This document shows positions 60,201 to 64,000 of a stretch of 64,000 bases of DNA, in pieces. The stretch lies in NCBI RefSeq assembly GCF_037975245.1, contig NC_092566.1, forward strand, positions 2,420,001 to 2,484,000, given 5' to 3'. Each line of letters starts with the position of its first letter. The stretch's first letter is position 1. The position numbers and the translations under genes were made by a program. Under the pieces are notes generated by a model that was not told the DNA's origin, made no database searches, and saw nothing but the letters and a program-made list of their open reading frames with translations. The DNA comes from Apostichopus japonicus (taxonomy: Eukaryota; Echinodermata; Holothuroidea; Aspidochirotida; Stichopodidae).

Positions 60201-63200
60201 AACCAACTGTTTGGAGTCACGGAGGAAACGTTATCAGTGAGTTATATAGTTTGCCAACTTGAGATAAGAACTCTTGATTTGCTGCAGCAAACCTTACACA
60301 CATGTCTCCTCGCGTCTTCCGCACTTCTATCACACAAAATGTACGTGTAATGAAGGAACACTGGATGTGACATTTTATCAGTCACCTGGATGATTGTGAA
60401 AAGAGATATTACAAAAAAAATGGATGAAAGCTTAATATAATTGAAGAGAGTAATTCCAGTGTAATATGTTTTTGAAGCATTTTACTTTTTAGTGCGTTCA
60501 ATAATTCTTGCATAATTATCTGGCATAGAGCAAGAAGTATTATATTCTGTAGTATATAACTTTAAACCTATCTTGCATTTTATCAAGAAATAAGACTTCT
60601 AAAATTTGGGAGGGAAGAGTAGGAGGGAGGGGGTGAGGTGCCTTGGTTTTGTATACTTGCATATTTCGCTATAATTTTTCAATCTCAGTAATGTCAAGTG
60701 TTCTGTTTAAAGATCCATAACAAAGTAAACTTCAATGTATTAACTTGTGAGAGCAGAATCTTTTCAATTGAATCACTCATCTCTCTTTCATCTGTTAAAC
60801 ATCAACAAGTTAAGAGTAACTAAGGTATGGGCATTGAGGGCATCATGTTGTTTTTTAAAAGTTTTATCTAATAGTTCCAGTAAACTATCTACACTAGACA
60901 ACATGTAATGTTTGTTTTTACTTTCATTTTCAGAGCGGTTTCTTTGCAATGGAGTCTCTCCTCTCCCTTACGTCTAAGAGGTCAGGGGAGTGGTTTAAAG
61001 AAGAGCTAAGGTTTGCCGGTGGATTAGAGCATATGGCAAACACAGGTAGGTTTATCAATGCAAGAACCAAATGTGTCAGCAAAGGCAAAACAAAAATCCC
61101 CCCCACAAAAAATGTGTTAATGATACTTGTATCTGATTTATTGTGAAAACATCCTGACCATTATAAAATACCCCCCCCCCCCCTTGCCTATTGAAAACTA
61201 TGATGGCCTCTCTAAATGATCTACTTGGCATTCATAAGATCTAGTCATTGGGACCCTGCTTCAGGGATATATTTTGGACAATAAATCTATTGATATGCAA
61301 AGAGATTAGAAGAATTTTCTACAGTACAAAGCTCTCTTCTGTCTTCCGTTGAGCTACTAAGCCAGATATACAGTAATGGACACCGTGCAATGAGGACATC
61401 ATGATGTTAAACCCCAGTATAATGAACACAATGTAATGAACTCAATATAATGACATGTTAATGATATTCATTCGAATGTGTTTGCAGCATTTTCTGTTTC
61501 CCTGATCTCATTTCGTATACTCATTTATCCTGCCTAGTCGTCACGGTTACAAGTAGTTAACAATCTATCAAAGTCACCCCACACAGATGTGGAAGTAAAG
61601 ATTCAAAGAATGCATTTTCATTTAGTAGATATGTTATCTTACAACAAATCTTTTGACACAAAGAGACTTGGAGAACCCTACAGGGCAAAAAAAATATGTT
61701 AAACCTTCCCACCTTTCTACTCTAGTTTCAATATTACTCTCATACCATATTACCTTTTCTACGAATATCTCTTATCTCTTGACTAGTTGCCAAGGTAACA
61801 GAAGCAGTGACAGCAGCTCATACAGACCCCACACAGATCGAACTGGTCCATATCCGTACACTCAACAGATGCGTCAGAGTTCTGGAAAACGTCACCTTCA
61901 TGAACACAGATAACCAACAATACCTACTAGAACTAAGTAACCTTACGTTAATCAAAGCCTTGGCCAGGTAATTCCCTTTCTCATCCTTATATTGTTTTGT
62001 ATGTTAGACACTTATTTTTCCTTTTGTCTATGACAGTATTGCTGATAGATGATTATCAAAGCTGATGTTAACATGTCCTGTTTTTCATTTGTCGATTGAT
62101 TTGTGATACAAGGTGTTAAGATGTTTTGTTCTATCTGAGTGATTCTTGAATCTGAGTAAAGGCCCCACTATAGGGTCTTAGATGGGGACTTTGATGGTGT
62201 CCCTCCTGATCCTTTTTTTCTACTAAACTAAACTAAAATAAACTAAACTTCCTCTCTTAACTCAAACCACAGTTTTTCATAGCCAAACCAATCAAGTCTG
62301 GAATTCCGAAATACGACCATGCATATATGGCAATCTCCAAGAACAAATTTGAAAACAGTCATTGTCGTAAAAAAAGTTAAAAATGAAAGGACACCCAGAC
62401 TTGAAGAAGTATGTTCCTTCCCTTTGGTTTCTTCTCCAGTTTCCTTTCACTCTGTGAGAAACACATCGAAGTTAGTCCGGCCGACTCTACAGATCCAGAC
62501 GGCCAAGATGCAAACCTCTCGAAACTTGTCATCCAGGGTCTGCTCGCTAATCTCAGATTGCTTCTAAATTTAACCCACAATAATGGTGAGTTGCCGTGGT
62601 GATATAGGCTGCCGTTCTCTTTCTCTATTTCTCTAGAAATCACATACTTTAAACAGAGCAAAGTTTCTGTGTTAATTCTTAAATGGCTACATGCTCTCAT
62701 TTGGATGAAGCATTTGGATTATTTTGTACCATCAAGAATCATATGATGTAACTTTTGTTGTATTACAAGTTGTAATTTAATTTTTTTTGGGGTGGGGTTG
62801 GGAATTTGAGGACATATTTTGATTTATTGATCTGCTTTCATGGTGAGTTTAAGTAAGCTACATTGTGTTGATTCTATAAGGTGATGGTTTGCAAACTATG
62901 GGGCAACACCCAAAAAGCTTTTGTGGTTCACGGGATATCTACAGTTTTCAGAGTCTGTTATGTTTTAGTCAAATCTAATCACGCTTCAGAGGGGTGCGGT
63001 TTGCTGGATTTTGACTCAGTCCTCACGAAAGATCCTGGGTTTTGGTTCTAAAAGTTTGCGGACCGCTGCTCTAAAGCAGGGTCGACCAACATGTTACTGA
63101 GTGGCCTCGTTCTGTCTCCTAGGAGTACCTATATGACACTCAGAACATCCTCTGTGACCCCACAGACCATTGTTTGTTGCTTTCTGATCAGCCTTAATAT

Positions 63201-63969
63201 TTTTACCTGCCACAACTGATAGGTACACACTTTCATGCTGTTGTGTACATTGCTAAAGAATTATGGGCATGTTATTAACAAAACTTTTTGGTCGCTGAGT
63301 TTCTTAATTCAACATCCTTCAGAATTACAACGAAGAATCACACACTTCTTAAATTTATTTTTCTTTTCCCTTCCTATCCCAGAATGGGGTAGCATGAAGA
63401 TTGGGGAGCAGGACGGGCTCATGTTTACCGTGTTACAGTGCGTACTTCAGTTACCACAGTTCATTCCAAAAGATCAAAGATTTGATCTCTTGGTACTGGT
63501 AAGTGGGTGTTTTATTCTCCTTTTCTAGCTAGAAATAGTTGAATTTTATTTGAACTATTTTGGTGCTATGTTTGAAAAAATTTCCTTTTTTCCCCCCACC
63601 CCCTTCTATGTATGATAAACAATGTGTTCTCACCTGTGGAGTTATGTTTCATTGTGATGTTTGGGTCAAGTTTGGGTCAAGTTTGGCAAACCTTTGTGAA
63701 CCCAAACTCTTGCCTTTTGGCCCATATTAATGTGACAAGGTATAATGAACCTTTGGGATTGTGAAAAGCATGCAAGTTTGAACTATTGCCATATTGATTG
63801 TCCACAGAGCCTGGGTTTGCTGATCAACTTGGTTGAACACAATGTGACCAATGCAAGAATACTAACATTGATGAAAACCAACCACTCGTACGACTCTCAG
63901 GCAGAGGCGGACCAGACAAAATCTGAGGGCAGTGTTGGGGAAGTCTCGTCAATAAGTGCTCTCACAGAA
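53043..63969 (+). CDS. WAPL: WAPL, cohesin-release factor (Wings apart-like), 5' and central part, cut by window end
   Basis: WAPL binds PDS5 and the cohesin subunits RAD21 and STAG and opens the ring so that cohesin leaves chromatin. It acts in the nucleus and sets loop size and sister-chromatid cohesion. Eleven coding exons (listed separately) join in phase to 902 codons and continue past the window. Residues 1-425 are a disordered Ser/Lys-rich N-terminal region with three acidic F-x-F patches (98-108, 308-314, 349-355). From about 480 onward the HEAT-like WAPL domain is strongly conserved: [59 protein letters not shown]. Vertebrate WAPL is about 1,190 residues; here the N-terminal region looks shorter, and the missing C-terminal part should lie downstream. 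The start is the first ATG after the 52,977 acceptor and gives the expected N-terminus ([13 protein letters not shown], matching human FGKTYSRK..FDEVF). Confidence 0.95.
55133..55198 (+). CDS. WAPL: WAPL exon, 22 codons
   Basis: Acceptor TTATTTCCACAG, donor GAG|GTAGGA, phase 0 to 0. Encodes [16 protein letters not shown] and NMEIDE (residues 404-425); human has SPTKAVYNARHW at this point. Too short to stand out as an open frame; found by conservation. Confidence 0.92.
55199..57472 (+). other. WAPL intron with a hAT-end-like patch
   Basis: Around 55,247-55,300 the text GCAGCGGTCCGCTAA..CCCAGGATCTTCCGTGAGGAC matches the inverse complement of 63,001-63,072 in another WAPL intron, so both are copies of one small element. 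Nothing else coding is seen. Confidence 0.5.
57473..57682 (+). CDS. WAPL: WAPL exon, 70 codons
   Basis: Acceptor CATCTCTTCAAG (an AAG acceptor; the earlier TTTTACAG at 57,450 would begin with an in-frame TAA and is excluded). Residues 426-495: a Ser-rich linker, then [16 protein letters not shown], matching human YQDIVTALKCRREDKE. Donor AAG|GTAGGC, phase 0. Confidence 0.88.
57955..58340 (+). repeat. Three tandem decoy copies of the next WAPL exon's 3' splice site
   Basis: Units of 135-138 bp repeat GTTATGAATATTCATATCTT, then CTGTTCAACAG, then TATTTTATGGTTGTTAAACA, with AG ends at 57,992, 58,127 and 58,265. The fourth is the real acceptor at 58,400. Each decoy repeats about the first 60 coding bases of the true exon (with a 13-14-base gap), then TAACTGTGTAGATAGCTGA. 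A GTAACT donor-like site lies 73-76 bases after each decoy acceptor. All decoys lead to an in-frame stop (TAA in the third, TGA in the first two), so they cannot encode WAPL. Confidence 0.9.
58401..58537 (+). CDS. WAPL: WAPL exon (HEAT-like domain start)
   Basis: Acceptor TGTTCAACAG, donor CAG|GTAGGT, ending phase 2. Encodes [13 protein letters not shown] and [19 protein letters not shown]; human has YTVVQHVKHFND and TDDIEYLLSGLKST..NTRCL. This is the beginning of the folded WAPL domain. Confidence 0.95.
58721..59104. mobile_element. hAT-like short element in a WAPL intron
   Basis: Inverted ends CAGGGTTTCCCCTGG and (complement) CAAGGTTTCCTCTGG, 13 of 15 matching. No target-site duplication is readable. 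It contains G-rich and GAGGTGGCC motifs and no coding capacity. Confidence 0.6.
59425..59536 (+). CDS. WAPL: WAPL exon
   Basis: Acceptor TTACGATCTGCAG, donor CCT|GTAAGT. Encodes [20 protein letters not shown] and [17 protein letters not shown]; human [20 protein letters not shown] is near-identical, making this one of the best anchors for the gene. Confidence 0.96.
59982..60236 (+). CDS. WAPL: WAPL exon, 85 codons
   Basis: Acceptor TTTGTTTTCAG, donor TCA|GTGAGT, phase 0 on both sides. Residues 579-663: [34 protein letters not shown], then a variable charged linker and a short conserved end. Confidence 0.96.
60934..61045 (+). CDS. WAPL: WAPL exon
   Basis: Acceptor TTCATTTTCAG, donor ACAG|GTAGGT, ending phase 1. 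Encodes [20 protein letters not shown] and [17 protein letters not shown]; human has [20 protein letters not shown]. Confidence 0.96.
61787..61967 (+). CDS. WAPL: WAPL exon
   Basis: Acceptor ATCTCTTGACTAG, donor CCAG|GTAATT, ending phase 2. Encodes [20 protein letters not shown] and [20 protein letters not shown]; human shows [20 protein letters not shown]. Not visible as a long open frame in this register. Confidence 0.93.
62155..62260 (+). mobile_element. LINE 3'-tail copy in a WAPL intron
   Basis: CACTATAGGGTCTTAGATGG, GTCCCTCCTGATCCTTTTTT and CTACTAAACTAAACTAAA match the inverse complement of the CR1-type LINE end at 15,050-15,110. A severely 5'-truncated insertion with the element's TAAAC repeat tail. 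Confidence 0.8.
62440..62585 (+). CDS. WAPL: WAPL exon
   Basis: Acceptor TTTCTTCTCCAG, donor AATG|GTGAGT, ending phase 1. Encodes [16 protein letters not shown] and [20 protein letters not shown], matching human LQHCEELIQQY and the IGVLLNLTNDNE region. Confidence 0.94.
62880..63075. mobile_element. Small hAT-like element in a WAPL intron
   Basis: TGGTTTGCAAACTATGGGG at the left and (complement) CGGTCCGCAAACTTTTAGAA at the right form diverged inverted ends like those of hAT elements. The right half matches, inverted, 55,247-55,300. No clear target-site duplication. Confidence 0.5.
63383..63498 (+). CDS. WAPL: WAPL exon
   Basis: Acceptor CTTCCTATCCCAG, donor CTG|GTAAGT, ending phase 0. Encodes [13 protein letters not shown] and [13 protein letters not shown]; human EWGSTKTGEQDGL and YLPQEQRFDIRVL. 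Confidence 0.97.
63808..63969 (+). CDS. WAPL: WAPL exon, last one in the window
   Basis: Acceptor GATTGTCCACAG, donor GAA|GTAAGT, phase 0. Encodes [20 protein letters not shown], then a variable acidic insert (human [20 protein letters not shown]). The remaining C-terminal exons are outside the window. Confidence 0.95.
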
Positions 63970-64000
63970 GTAAGTAGAATGCCATATATGAACAACACCA

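Noticed and set aside
62377-62700. Minus-strand 107-codon frame
   Set aside because: Antisense to the WAPL exon at 62,440-62,585.

Overview
The window is metazoan nuclear DNA: AT-rich, intron-bearing, and dominated by mobile elements and satellites. The fragment types (hAT-like elements, CR1-type LINE tails, Penelope-like elements with hammerhead-like terminal repeats) and the level of WAPL conservation suggest an invertebrate deuterostome. An echinoderm, perhaps a sea cucumber, is my best guess; the species is inference only.

Layout. 1-3,900 holds dispersed repeats and a LINE reverse-transcriptase remnant. 3,912-5,969 (minus strand) is a single-exon gene for a secreted/type I membrane leucine-rich-repeat protein. 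A 1,027-bp hAT-like element (4,087-5,113) has landed inside its transmembrane codons and now supplies the last 27 residues and the stop. The gene's older 54-codon tail is still open on the far side of the element. 9,906-11,290 is an element whose inverted ends are 22-bp minisatellite arrays. 12,700-15,740 and 20,240-23,150 are mosaics of Penelope-like retroelement pieces (GIY-YIG and RT fragments plus five hammerhead-ribozyme-like motifs) and a CR1-type LINE. 23,155-38,115 is a 15-kb satellite of about 230-bp monomers with nested higher-order repeats; a 15-bp duplication in 15 units makes a G-quadruplex-type run. 39,540-43,490 is a second satellite of about 179-bp monomers, 21 of which carry a perfect TGACGTCA palindrome. 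46,102-49,963 holds three more hAT-like elements, one nested in another and one with a perfect 8-bp target-site duplication. A tRNA-Thr(UGU) gene lies on the minus strand at 50,757-50,829.

The only large conserved gene is WAPL, the cohesin-release factor (+ strand, 53,043 to beyond the window end). I could assemble eleven coding exons, 902 codons, with matching phases and GT-AG borders. One WAPL intron carries three tandem decoy copies of the next exon's 3' splice site and first coding bases.

The genes show no operon-like cooperation, as expected for eukaryotic DNA. Most of the window's content is transposon biology and satellite growth, and the clearest functional stories are the transposon-altered LRR receptor and the duplicated WAPL splice acceptor.
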